NCBI GenBank assembly: GCA_030062745.1
Contig: CP099849.1
Location: 20,359,144-20,423,143, forward strand
Direction: 5' to 3'
Source of the DNA: Capitulum mitella
Taxonomy: Eukaryota > Arthropoda > Thecostraca > Pollicipedomorpha > Pollicipedidae
Length of the DNA stretch: 64,000 nt
Position 1 is the stretch's first letter. Each line of letters begins with the position of its first letter. A program made the position numbers and the translations under genes. Shown in pieces: positions 1 to 10,896 of the stretch. Under the pieces are notes generated by a model. The model was not told where the DNA came from, searched no databases, and saw nothing but the letters and a program-made list of their open reading frames with translations.

Positions 1-3000
1 TCAACTGGCGCCGCCGGCACCGCGGCGCACCAGATACAGATCGCGGCGCACGTGCCCCGTCCGGGGTGTCGCGTCGCAACGACGGGCCAGGAGGGGTGAG
101 CTGGGAGAGCGAGCAGGCAACCAAAACGGCGCGCCACCGGCGCTCCGCCGCCCGGGAACTCGACAAAAAACCACTGCCTCCCGTCCGACAACCCGCCGTC
201 GGCAGCCTAACGGCACAACGCGCACAAGGGCAGTAAATGAATATCGCTTATCAGCAGTAAAAACAAACATCCTTCTTTCGGACCAGCGTCGACGCAGAGG
301 CCCGACGTCGGCCGCTGTTCTCGGCCGTCGGCGGGCGCGGCTCGGCCGTCAGTCGCCGTCGATTCCGACGCCAGCTGCGGCGTGTTCCGGGCGCCGACAG
401 GCGGCACGAACACGGCCTCCGGTTGCCGGCCGGCGCCGGGCCGCGCCGGCGCCGGCCGGTCGGCCGCCTCACGCACACGCGTGACAAATGACACGGCCGC
501 CCGCTTTCTCCGGGCCGGGCCGGGCCGGCGGCGCGTGTCGAGCCTGAGCGATGACCCCCCACCACGCGGCGGGCCGACCCTGCCACGGCCAGACGGCCGG
601 TCGCTGAGGTCACTGACGCCCGGAGACGAGGGCGACACGGGTCACTGAACGACACTCCGCCGACGCCGAACGCCGGCAGACGGCGACAGGGCGGTCCGAG
701 ACACAGCTGTGGCTTTGCCGCGGCATGGTGAACTCTGGTCATCTCCGCTCACCGCCAGACCAGACCAGACCAGAGGTCGTAATGGGCATCTATCGGGCCG
801 TGACCTGCAGCCTGAGCAGTCATCGCCACTCACCGGCCGTGGGTTCGCCACGGGTCACCTCGGGCGGCGAGTCGCCTGCCCGGCGGACAGCCGAGGACCG
901 TCCGCCATGCAGGCCGGGTCGCGTGCAGGCTGGCGCCCGCGCCGGACGTCGGCTGCACGGCACGTCGGCCGCACGCAGGCCCGCGCAAATGAGGTTACGA
1001 ATAGCGCCCAGCACGGGCTCGGGCGAGCCAGGCGAAAGTGCAAGGACCGCGGGCGGGGCTCCGGAGAACGCGGTGAGGCTACGAGGTTCGGACGACCGGC
1101 ATTCGTCACCAGACGGCGGGAGAGCTCGGGAAGACGGCGCCCGAGGCTGGTGGAATCTGAGCGGAGGGACGGCCGCGCACCCGCCCGTCCGGCCGGTCAC
1201 CGGCGACGGTTCAGACGCCCACTAGAGCCGGCATTTTTCACCTGCCGACGCCGGCCGGCCGGCGGCCGCTCTCGCCTCTCCCCGCCTCCGTCCCTCTGCA
1301 GACCGCAGCCCGGTGCGTCGGCTCGCGCCGCTCCGGCGACTCGCCCGCCCGCCCGCCCGCGGCCGCCGCGCGTCCCTTGAGAGCCGGCGGCCGACGGTCA
1401 CAGCCGGGTCGTGACACCCCGCCTCGGGGGCGGCAGAGCGAGCGCGAACACCGACCCGCCGCAGTCGAGAATGCCCAACCGAGCGGCGGCAGAGATGGCG
1501 CGGTCGAGCCCAATTTGGCCGCCGCCGAACGACCGCCCCGATGCAAAACTGGCTGAAATGGATTCTGCAACGACTTATTGCTAATGGGAATGCGCCTCCA
1601 AACGGCCGCCGCGAAATTGGAGGAGACCGAGATAACCAGCCGCTACCCGGCAGGCGCATTCCGTTCGGCGCTGTTGCCCACCACTGGCAAGGTCGGCACA
1701 CAGGGCGCCATCCGGAGAGCGCCGGGGCCCAGCCGGTAACGAAAACAAACTGGACACATCCGGCTCCTACAAACAGGGCGCGCTCGGCGGCCCTGTGCCG
1801 ACGGCGCGCGGCGGCCGCGGCGGCCTGCGCCGGGCAGCGCGCGGCGCCCGACCGACCTTCGGATCAACGCGAGCCGACATTCCGACCGGGCGCGTCTGAT
1901 CTGTATTAATGCAGCGCTTCCTGCAGGCGGGCCGGTCGCGGCGGGTCGGCCGGACGGTCGCAGGACCCGGCCGATCCGGTTTCCGGGTTGGCCGGCGCGC
2001 CGGCGACGGCATCCGCGTCGCACAAAGGCGGCGCGCCGGCGTGGGCGTCGGAAGAGGAGCGGCGGCCGGCCGCGGTCGCCGCCGCCCCTGTAACGACTCC
2101 GACCCTGCCGCGGCGGCCGGCGCCGGCCGCGCCCGGCCGGCCGGGTCGCATTCCGTGCAGCGGCCGGCCGGCGCCTGCATAGCAATGCGAGTGCAGGGCG
2201 GCGCGATCGGCCGCCCGGCCCGACTAATGGCCAGATTAATATGCACCGTACAGGGGATACGCCAATAAAGTGCGGCGCCGGCCGGGCGCCGGCGACCGGA
2301 GCCGGCCGGCCGACGCCGACGGGAGGCCGTGCGCGCCGCGGCGCCGTCGGCCCGCCCGGGTCGCCGGGTCGCGGGACGCGACCGGCCGGGGTCGGAGGTC
2401 GGCCGCCCCCCGCCGGGCGCCGCTGACGGCCGACGATAGAGTGCAGCGCCGCGGCCGGCCTGACTGTTTAATCGTGGCTAGCTGCGCCCGCCCGGCGGGG
2501 ACACGCTCGTGATTCATCCCGGTCGCCGCCGGCGGACAGGCCGGCGGACGGGCATGATTCAGGACGCCACGGGACGCCGCAGACGGCACATAGTGAACAG
2601 GAGTCGCACGGGAACAGGTGAAACACCATGCGAGACTGTAGGACGCTGCTTGTGGGACTGGGGAATTGTCTAGAACCACGCTTTCACATTTCATTTCGGT
2701 CCCGTCTCGCCCGGTTTCTTCATTCCACGCCAGTGAGGCGTGGCAATGGACTGAGTACAGACGTCAGCATTGTCCATTTGTTACTAATAAGCCTATTCAC
2801 TCTCCCGGTCCCGCTCAACACTAATCCCATGATCCCATCGCCGCCAAGCCGTGTCCACCAGCAGCGGTACCGTGGGAGGCGGCCGCAGACCACACAGAGC
2901 CGGGCCGGTCGGCGCCGGCAGCCCTCGCCGTCCTCCCCGCCGGCCGGCGGCGCGGCGGCAGCGGCAGGAATGCGCCGGCCAGGCGCGCAGGAGCGTGTCC

Positions 3001-4190
3001 AGACTGGTTCCGACCTGACCCGCGACGGCCGCCGCCGCCGCCGCCGCCGCCTCCGCCGCCCGCCGGCCGGACGCTCGGCGCCCATCGCCGCGGCCAGCGG
3101 GCCACCTGCTGCCGAGAGCCAGCCGGCCGGCCGGCTGGCTCTCGGCAGCGACATGGCACCTCCTCCTGAGACAGGCCGCCGGGGCGTCTCCCCGGAGACC
3201 AGTCGGCAGGAGCGCGGCAGACCGGGACCGGCCGGCCGGGCGCCGTCCGCCGGAGGGCGCCGGAACCCGTCCGGGGAACGCCTCCGACGTCCGCGGCTCC
3301 AGCGGCGGCCGAGGAGGGGACGGACCAGCCTCGGGCGCCGGCGGCGCCGAGCGCATCCGGCGCGGCGCCGCCGCCAGCTGAATGGAAGGGGTGCCGCCGG
3401 CCGGCCGGGCGCGCTCCCCTCGCGCCGACCCCGGCGCTGTGAATGGAATTCGGGGACGGGCCGCCTTACCTGCAGGACGCGGCTGATTTATGGATTAGCG
3501 CGGCCACTTCAAACGACCTATCGGCCGCCATCGGCCAAAAATGCATCGTTTTCCCCAGCGCCGCGCGGGCCCAATGAGGTGCCTGTCAATAGGCCGGCCA
3601 GCGGATTTATTTGGAAACAGCATAATCCAGGCGGGCAGCCGGCCGGTGTTGTCCGCTTTTTAACGACCGGAAGGCCCCTGCGGTTCACCTGCGGTGAGCC
3701 CGTGTGTGCGCGTCCACCCAGGCGCAAATGGACCGGCCTGACACGTTAAATGCCGGCCGTGCGCGCTCGGCTGCCCGGCAACAGAGGCGGCCGGCCGCTT
3801 GGCGGCCGTTCACCGTGTCGCCGATGCAGCGCAGAAAGGAATGCTCCGGCCGGTCGGCAGACGGGCCGTTCGCCGCGCCGCCCGCCGACAGTGCGGCGGA
3901 GCGTCTCAATCTGGGCGTGTACCGGGGCCGGGGCCGGGGCCGGGCGCGGCGGCTGGCGCTCCCACGGCGCGACACCGGCGGAATAAACAGGCGGCCATTA
4001 CCGCCGGCCCCGGAGCAGCCGGCTAATGACGGCCGGGTGACGCTCCGCGCCGGCGGCCCGGCCCGGACAAATCGCACGCCCGTGTCAGCACGGCCCGGCG
4101 CCGCGCGCAACAGAGGTCGGCCGAGGGACAGGCCGCCCAGTACGCATAACACTGCTACACGGTGGCAAAAATGCCATCTAAAACATCAAA
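1..4190. other. GC/CpG-rich block, no convincing gene
   Basis: This stretch is extremely rich in G, C and CpG, with many ggccgg words, and changes sharply to AT-rich DNA near 4190. Open frames exist on both strands (the longest plus-strand one is 2628-3749), but their translations are Arg/Pro/Gly/Ala-rich, overlap each other in several frames and resemble no family I know. Short AT-containing patches, such as a ggattag word near 3493, look more like regulatory sites than codons. If the exon at 5243-5426 is the first coding exon of a glypican, this block lies in that gene's first intron. It is probably a CpG island with promoter or enhancer activity, or untranslated exon sequence; the sequence does not decide. 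Confidence 0.5.
3108..3149. repeat. perfect 42-bp palindrome
   Basis: Positions 3108-3128 are the exact reverse complement of 3129-3149, with no spacer. The arms begin gctgccgagagccag and meet in a ggccggccgg core. It could form a cruciform or a long RNA hairpin. No function is evident. Confidence 0.9.
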
Positions 4191-5242
4191 CGTGCAGACA
4201 AGTAAAAAGTGCACAAAAGGTGTGAGCATCTAACAAATTTAAAAGGAAAATGCATAGAAACACCCCAAGAAATGATTATCCAAAAAGCAATTTTGTGTAC
4301 ATGAAATTAGCTGCATCACAGCCTTTGTCACTTCCAACTAGCCATAAAATTACCTAAATAACACAAAAGCCCAAGGCCACTCTCATACAACATCAATCTC
4401 CACAAGCTAGAGTGCTCTACCCAAAACCAAGTCTGAAAATCCCCTGCTTGGTCATTCAAGCCATTTATGGGAACAAATAAATACACTCTTCAGGATTTCA
4501 TCCGATTTCTTAGTAATCAGCCTATAAGACCATATCTCTGGATTTAAAAAGGATAAAAAAAAACAGAACTGCATAACATAATGTGTGAGCTGATAATGAT
4601 AGTTATTTTATAGGTATGTACAGATAACTATCTGCTGCAGTCAAATTCCTCATTTCAGGAATAAATGAAACCATACAGAATACCTACAATATCTGTTTGA
4701 ATGAATCTACACTTTTATGAGGTACTGATTAATTGTACACAATATGTATCATAGGTAACCATATTTCCACAACACATTTTTAACAGAGTCTTAAACACTA
4801 ATGCTATGTGGGTGGGTGTGCAATTAACATCTTGTTACAAAAGCTTTGCTATTTTGTCACAATGAACAATACCGCACACAGTATTTCTGCGGAAAGATTT
4901 GCCTGTAGTCTGTTAAGAAACATTGTAAGCCTTCTATTATTCATTCCATTTATCATTTATCATGAGCTGTGTATGTTTCCAGAAATGTCAAGCTTTGGAA
5001 TGGAAATGCTTAAATATAGAACTTGTAACATAAAACCAGTGAAAGGAAGTTTAAACATGTCCATATCTTTCTGTTGTTATGCTGTGCCATCCATTATAAT
5101 GCAGATGTGTAGCAACCATGTTGCAGAATAGAGGTTATGTTCGATTCTGTTTGATACTGAATGCAAGAGGTCATGTTCTAGTATAAAAAATGCACACTAA
5201 TAATCAATGTACCAGTGCTTGTTTTCAATATAAAAAACTTAC
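4191..5242. other. AT-rich DNA without a recognised gene
   Basis: AT-rich sequence with only short open frames. I see no recognisable protein or RNA. It directly follows the splice donor of the minus-strand exon at 5243-5426, so it is most simply the start of that gene's first intron. Confidence 0.5.
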
Positions 5243-5426
5243 CTGCAATATCTTCCCGAGGAATATCATATGCTGCCAATTTATAGCTGCTGAAAGCTTT
5301 TGCTGTCCTGTCACAGCCGAGTCCAGCTCCCTGTACTATAGTAGCCGACCAACATAACATGTTCAGTACCATCAACCAGCTTGTCTGAGTCCTACCCAGT
5401 CTGACGGGAGAACTGAAATCCTCCAT
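5243..5426 (-). CDS. first coding exon of a glypican (GPC4/6 or Dally-like type), partial gene
   Basis: Glypicans are GPI-anchored heparan sulfate proteoglycan cores that tune Wnt, Hedgehog and BMP signalling at the cell surface. This minus-strand exon starts at ATG 5426 and gives 61 codons plus one base before a consensus donor (GTAAGT, GT at 5242-5241). Residues about 16-32 form a hydrophobic signal-peptide core (SWLMVLNMLCW). The mature part has a Cys followed by TAKAF and then YDIPREDIAG, which matches the conserved glypican N-terminus (Cys, a short helix, DIP-x-x-x-IAG, then a downstream Cys-rich stretch). In vertebrate glypicans an intron falls at the same place. The frame is open further upstream, so a longer N-terminus is possible. 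No later exon is visible in positions 1-5242, so the rest should lie off the left edge. Family assignment is fairly sure, subtype less so. Confidence 0.68.
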
Positions 5427-6773
5427 TTTATTCTGTTCTTTCAAGACTTCACGCTCTTTGGAGGAAATGTCCACTGCAACTGCTAAGTAGCTTCTGCAAC
5501 ACGACAGTTCCTGAATGGGCTCTTGAACTGCCCTCTCCGTATGCGACAAGAATGGCGCAGGCTATTCCGGTTTACTCACTTCATACAGTCCACAACAGCG
5601 TCCGGAATGTAACTTTTAACTCGTTACCGGTCTTACATAGAAAACGCTGTAGCCATCAGCAAGAATTGCGATAAGAAAACTCCTGCATACAGAAGTACAC
5701 CACACAAGGACCGAGCACTATCACCCCTCCCTCGCTCGGCGCAAGACTGCCAGCTATGTTGCCACTTTCGTGGAGGTTTCAGTAGAAGCAGAAAAGTCGT
5801 CAACAATGAAGGTATACTAAAAAGTCTTTAGATAATTCAATTGCACCGTTGATAAGTTCCAGTAGACTGGGGTTCTAATGAGGACTTCATACACAGCTTT
5901 CTTCGCTTAAATAATCGAAAAATAAATATTGGTAAAAACATAGTTTTCGGGTTGCTCGAATATGATGAGATTTCCATGCCAATTTCGGAAGTGATTTATT
6001 GTATTTTATTCTGAGTAATTTTAATAATTCGCCTCAAATTTCGTTATGTCAAGCACGGCATAAGCTTTGCTTAAGAGTCGCAAAACCTACGCTTTGCTCC
6101 CCAAACATCAGAGACTAGGAAGCCAGCAACCATATACAACTGGCAAGTTTCTCAATCTCTATCACGTTCTGCTACTGACAGATGGCGTCACTTCCCAGAG
6201 GCTATGTAGGAATTATAAAAAATGAGCACATCCAGAAATTTTTCGGCAATGCTTTCCGTCCAGTACCGTGCGGCTGTATTCAAGTGCAGAAAGTGTTTGT
6301 GCAGGAGGAAAGAGCAAGCGATGGGCCCCTGGCACCCCAAGCTGTTTAGCCTTATGGCTCTGCTTGTACCCATTTCTGGTGTCGAGGGCGCAGTGCTATG
6401 TAAAAAGCACGCAGAGAGAGCCGTTGAAGAAACAGACTATTCGACGAAGACGACTGTAGCGTGATGTCAGACGCCGTCGCCATGGTAGCACCAGCGGAGA
6501 CTGCCGTGTTGCCATGGCGACCGCAGGACTGCTGCACGGTCGCGGCGCGAGGCGTGGTGGTGGCGAGAGGGTGAAGCGTTGCGTGAAGGGAGTTTGTGGC
6601 GTTTTGGCCTAGTGGTGTTATATAGGGAAGTCAGCAAATGCCTGAGATCCAGAAGGAATTGCGATAAAACTGTTTCTTTGCACTAACAACGACACCAGGA
6701 GCTTTAGCCCTAACGGTGGCATGTTCTTGTTCTAAATGATTTGATACTAAACAATTAAAACAACAGCAAATAT
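5427..6773. other. upstream region of the minus-strand glypican-like exon
   Basis: No coding exon recognised. The part near 5700-5800 is moderately GC-rich and could hold the 5-prime UTR or start site of the minus-strand gene. The part near 6470-6600 is again GC-rich and contains X-box-like sites (separate entry). Small open frames around 6188-6537 overlap on both strands and match nothing. Confidence 0.35.
6508..6521. promoter_or_regulatory. RFX X-box-like site
   Basis: GTTGCCATGGCGAC differs at one base from the palindromic RFX X-box GTTGCCATGGCAAC. A second, weaker version (GTCGCCATGGTAGC) lies 20 bp to the left at about 6475-6488. The pair sits about 1.1 kb upstream of the glypican-like start codon. 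Binding is inferred from the motif only. Confidence 0.4.
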
Positions 6774-6781
6774 TCGTCAGC

Positions 6782-6997
6782 CAGGGACGTAGCCAAGGGG
6801 AGGACATGGGGGACATGGCCTGCCTGTGATCATGTATATGTTACAAGGGCAAACATTTTATGTATTCCTGACGGTTGAATATGAGGTCAGTTACATAAAA
6901 TTTCTGCTTTTTTCCTATAAACTTTGTCATATGCCAGCGGCATACTACAAAATTTGACATTTGCCGCCCCCCGGGGACAATCCAGGCTACGTGCCTT
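6782..6997 (-). mobile_element. hAT-like MITE with exact 8-bp target duplication
   Basis: A 216-bp element starts CAGGGACGTAGCCA and ends GGCTACGTGCCTT, an imperfect terminal inverted repeat. It is flanked by the same 8 bp, tcgtcagc, at 6774-6781 and 6998-7005. An 8-bp duplication with CAGGG-type ends is the hAT superfamily signature. The interior is the reverse complement of the copies at 11089, 30342 and 33569. There is no coding capacity. Confidence 0.8.
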
Positions 6998-7255
6998 TCG
7001 TCAGCCATGATTGTTACAATGCGCTCGCTATGTAACTTGCATTTTTATTTCAAAACGTTCGTAAGGACTGCAGCCTAGGAATTAGACAACGGCTTTTATT
7101 TCGGATAAGCAGCGATCAAATTTGTCTTTCTGTGTAAAGATAACCGGTATTTTCGCACCACGTGCTTCCTTCATCGTACATCTCTGTCACCTAAGCAGAG
7201 TAAAATAAAATGCAAAAAAGATCTGTTTGTTTACTCGATCTTAGTTTTCTCCCCC

Positions 7256-8480
7256 TTAACCATATTCCCGGTAGGGGGTTGGGCTGAATTCGTCCCCCTC
7301 GGGTTTTTTGCTTGCCAATTCTAGGGTTTTTGACGCAGCTTTACGAAACATGGTCATTTTTCCTAGCTTACTCTCTCTACATACCGTGACAGAATTTCGA
7401 AATTCTGTTTTGTCCAGGGGCGGAGCCAGATAACGTTTTTGAGAGTGCATTGAGATAACGTTCATGAGAGTGCATGAGAAAAATGCATTCAAGCCATTTT
7501 CGGCCCTGCTGAGGGTAAAAGGAAAATGACTGCCAAAACTATCGTTTTAAGATAAAACTTTATATGGATGTATAGCTAAATAGTTGGACAACGTGCAACT
7601 ACAGTTTTGTTCATCTGAGATCACTTTACAAGGTCAGGTCAAGGTCAAAACTTAAAATTTAATTTTGCAATAATAATTTTGGCGCCATTTTTTGAAATGC
7701 TGAACTCGAAATATAGATGACGTAAAAGGGTGCCCTCTACTTGCGTATCAAGTTTCAGCTTGATATCAGGTCGGATCCCGGAGTTATGACCTAAAATGTC
7801 GGTGCGCGTACCCTACATCACAATAGTCGTAAAATGGAATTTTTGAAACAGAGTGAATTCAAATGACTGAAAACGTTTACAGATAATACTGAATGCACAC
7901 GAGATCATTCCAAGTGATTCCAAGGCCACCGGAGGTCATTTAAGGTCAAAGGACAAGAGGTGATATGAAGAACATGTGACGATGACGGTTCCCCCTTTCT
8001 CATGTCCCTGGCACCGCCATGCTAACATTACATAAGGATTGTAGTACGATTTGCACTTCTTTAGCATAACATGATTAGCAGAAGCCAAAAAAGTGCTTTT
8101 ACCCTTTTTTGTCCATTCAGTTGTTAAAAAAACGAATCCTCCTATTTTTGAAACCCTGTGAACGCCTACGAATTTTCTGAAAATTTCAAATGTGTGTGCA
8201 AATGGTAAAAACCCCATCCATAATCTCTCGATTCATACCAATTACATCGAAATCGGTCAATAAATAGCGGAATCGAAAAATACCCCCATTTTCATATTTT
8301 TCCCCCTTGTATCTACGTCTTTGAAAATTTTGAAACGTTTTTTAAAAGCGGCAAATCCATTGTCGTTCGTTGCGATGAAATTGGACATGTAGTTCTCGAT
8401 ATCTCGGGGGGGGAGCAGAATCCGCCCCCCCCCCTGCCGGGAATCGGCCATACCGTCTAGCCCTCCGGGAATAGGGTTAA
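7256..8480 (+). mobile_element. family A non-autonomous piggyBac-like element, copy 1
   Basis: A 1.2-kb element bounded by TTAA at 7256-7259 and 8477-8480. The ends read TTAACCATATTCCCGG and CCGGGAATAGGGTTAA. TTAA target duplications with CCC-type ends are typical of piggyBac. About 1.2 kb of interior is shared with copies at 16777 and 52962, including aggtcaaggtca words and a G-run near the right end. No transposase is encoded, so it would need help in trans. It is the most diverged of the three copies at its left tip. Confidence 0.75.
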
Positions 8481-10019
8481 GTTTGCTGAGCAGATTAAAG
8501 CAGATCGCTTCAACCTGAAATACATGCCTTGCAAACCGTATCAATATTTCATTTCTTTCGTATGTGTTCAGGAACACAACCACACTTGAGCTCATGCCTC
8601 CAGGCTTGTACGGTCCAGAGATGTCCCCAGTCATTGAAATGTTTCCCTCGAATTATCATAAATCGTTCTATTTGTGTGACAAATGGATTCTTCAAATCCG
8701 TCGGAGAGTCGCTGAAATTTTAACTTTCGAATGTCCCGTTTCACGTCCGTTTTACGGCCGTAATCCTTGTTAAACGGTTTGACGTGTGGCTTAGCCCTAA
8801 CGCACCGGGACCGTAACTGTAACAAGTGGTACACCTCTGCCTCGGGCCACGCGTCGACCGTTGTCGCAGCTTCATAAGGCGGTTTCCAAAATGTAACCGT
8901 CTCATCACCAGCCAGAGAGAGTAGATCGCCTCCTTCAGGTTCTAAATGCCATATCTATCACTAAAATCAAGTACGAGGATTAGTTAAAGGTAGAGGAACG
9001 TTGGCCATGAAAAGATATCCGTGATTAATAAATGACGCCGTCGAATTTCTTTCGTTTATTGTCTACGTGCCGTTTTTTTATTCATTTGTATTTTATTACG
9101 AAGGCATCGAAGGAAAATCGAAGGTATTAGGGCCAATGAAGCGGAAATAATACTGAACGCGACAATAACAACACTCAGTTCACATTTTCATCAATCCTCA
9201 GTCGTGGTTTCGTGGCGTTACCGTGCTCCCACATGACAGACCGTAAAAACATCGCTGTACCTGGACAAACACCAAACCGAAGTCCATTTGGCCGTAAAAT
9301 GGCCTTACCTTCAATAACGCTTACATTTGAAAGCTGGAATAGCCAATGCTGGTGATAGCATACAGTCAAAATAACTACGAGAAGTTAAACAAACAATTAA
9401 AAATAATCTAGACGTTTTCAAAAACTGGTTATAATCCATTCCATACATCTTCGGTACAGCCATTCTCATGCGCTTCGTTTTGAAACTCATCCATTCTTGC
9501 ATGAGGTACACGCCCGTGCACTTAGAATTAGACGTGCGCTACATCGGTTACTCATGGACTTCGTTCACTTAGTCTATTCGATAACTGAGAAGCTCATGCA
9601 TTTTTTCCTCCTCTCATGGCTGACGAAATGGCAGCCAATTTGACATCATTCCTCACCGACATCATAATAGTGACGTGGCGAGTCGCTAAGCTATGTTCAA
9701 ATTACCATTTCGTTTGTCTCGCAAAGTTTTTGCTGCATTTTTTTCCTAGACAACGTAGCTGTAAAAGCCATTGTGTGAAAGACCCACAACTGTTACATAA
9801 ACATTAGGTTGTGACTCTGATTTCGATGAAAAGCATTTACGTTCTGAATGGTTTCCATATACCTCAGAGATACCAAACTGTCATTCTGTTAGCTCAACTC
9901 CTAGGCCCAGGATATGTTCATGCACTATATTCTGACACACAGTGTTAAAAGAAGCCTTCGTAGTTAAAGCACATGTATATACATACCACGTCATCTTGGT
10001 GAAGCCAGACTTGTGCATC
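8481..10019. other. no recognised feature
   Basis: Intergenic sequence between the family A element and the 3-prime end of DUOXA. Only short open frames occur and none is recognisable. Around 9066-9090 a run reading AATAAA on the minus strand could serve as a distal polyadenylation signal for DUOXA, but this is speculative. Confidence 0.35.
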
Positions 10020-10480
10020 ATTCCTCTAAAGAGAATCAATCCATTTTCGGATTTCCGGAGCGGAGAATCGATTCTGATTCAGATTCATCGTATTTTTGAC
10101 AAAGTAAATCTATTTAATTTTGAACCAGTTTAAAGTCATATCGATGCCACATATATTATAGGCCTATATATCATACTTGCGCATAATATACATCTTTTAT
10201 CAAATTCTGAAATGCAAATAACACCAAAATATGTAAAAGAGAAATGTAGAGATATAATCTGTTTAATTGGCATCGTGTTCTGCGAACTTTTTGGTAAATC
10301 GATTCGTGGCTGATTCTTCGGGCAAGTATGTTATTCAGTTCTGATTCTAATTCACTGCAGTTTTTGGCTCGGTCAATTCATATTCCAATTCGTGATAAAA
10401 GCCCAAACTCCTGAATCGATTCAGTGCTGGTTCGATTCGACTCAGAATCAGACGCAAGGCTGGGTCATGCAAATGCTTCC
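10020..10480. repeat. degenerate GATTC / GAATCGATTC word array
   Basis: Many copies of gattctgattc, gaatcgattc and gattcg at irregular spacing, with no fixed period. The same words recur at 44350-44580, 44930-45250, 52850-52960 and 54190-54330. The array lies directly 3-prime of the DUOXA stop codon. Confidence 0.55.
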
Positions 10481-10638
10481 CAACGCCATCCGACCCCTGT
10501 CCCAGCTCCGGTCCTCCGATCAGTGCTCTCCGTGTTCTCCCTGTCCGTGGTCGGTCATCGGCCCTCGGCGCCGCCGGTCCGCTCGGCCGCCCGGCGCCGT
10601 CGACTGGCGCCGCCAACTGGCGCCGTCGATTGGCGCCG

Positions 10639-10896
10639 CTACTTGGCGCCAGGGGCCTGGCGGGTGCGTGCTCCCGTGTTCTCGTACAGCGGCTCGTCGC
10701 CCTGCTCCTCGCTGATGGGCGCAACCGGGACACGAGTGCGTGGCGCCGCCTCTGGCCGCCTGATGGTGGCCTTCTGCAGGCTGGGCAGGTAGCTACGCCG
10801 CTTCAGGACGTGGATCACCTCCTGCTCCTCCTCCTCCTCCTCCTCCTCCTGAAACGACGGGCTCATCAGCACCTCCGGAGAGAGCGGAATGCTCAG
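10639..10896 (-). CDS. DUOXA exon 9, acidic tail and stop
   Basis: Phase 0 entry after a long pyrimidine tract. It encodes 85 residues including an eight-Glu run (from repeated cctcct on the plus strand), EVIHVLKRRSYLPSLQKAT, PRTRVP and DEPLYEN, then TAG at 10641-10639. An acidic, basic and Tyr-containing tail suits a cytoplasmic C-terminus. The Glu run is a triplet microsatellite and may vary in length. Confidence 0.58.
   Translation of the reverse strand: MSIPLSPEVLMSPSFQEEEEEEEEQEVIHVLKRRSYLPSLQKATIRRPEAAPRTRVPVAPISEEQGDEPLYENTGARTRQAPGAK

Noticed and set aside
2628-3749. 373-codon plus-strand open frame in the GC-rich block
   Set aside because: Composition is Arg/Pro/Gly-rich, several other frames on both strands are open over the same bases, and no domain is visible. 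High GC alone explains it.
6188-6537. Small overlapping open frames, one with a signal-peptide-like stretch
   Set aside because: They overlap on both strands, lack homology and sit in a probable promoter region.
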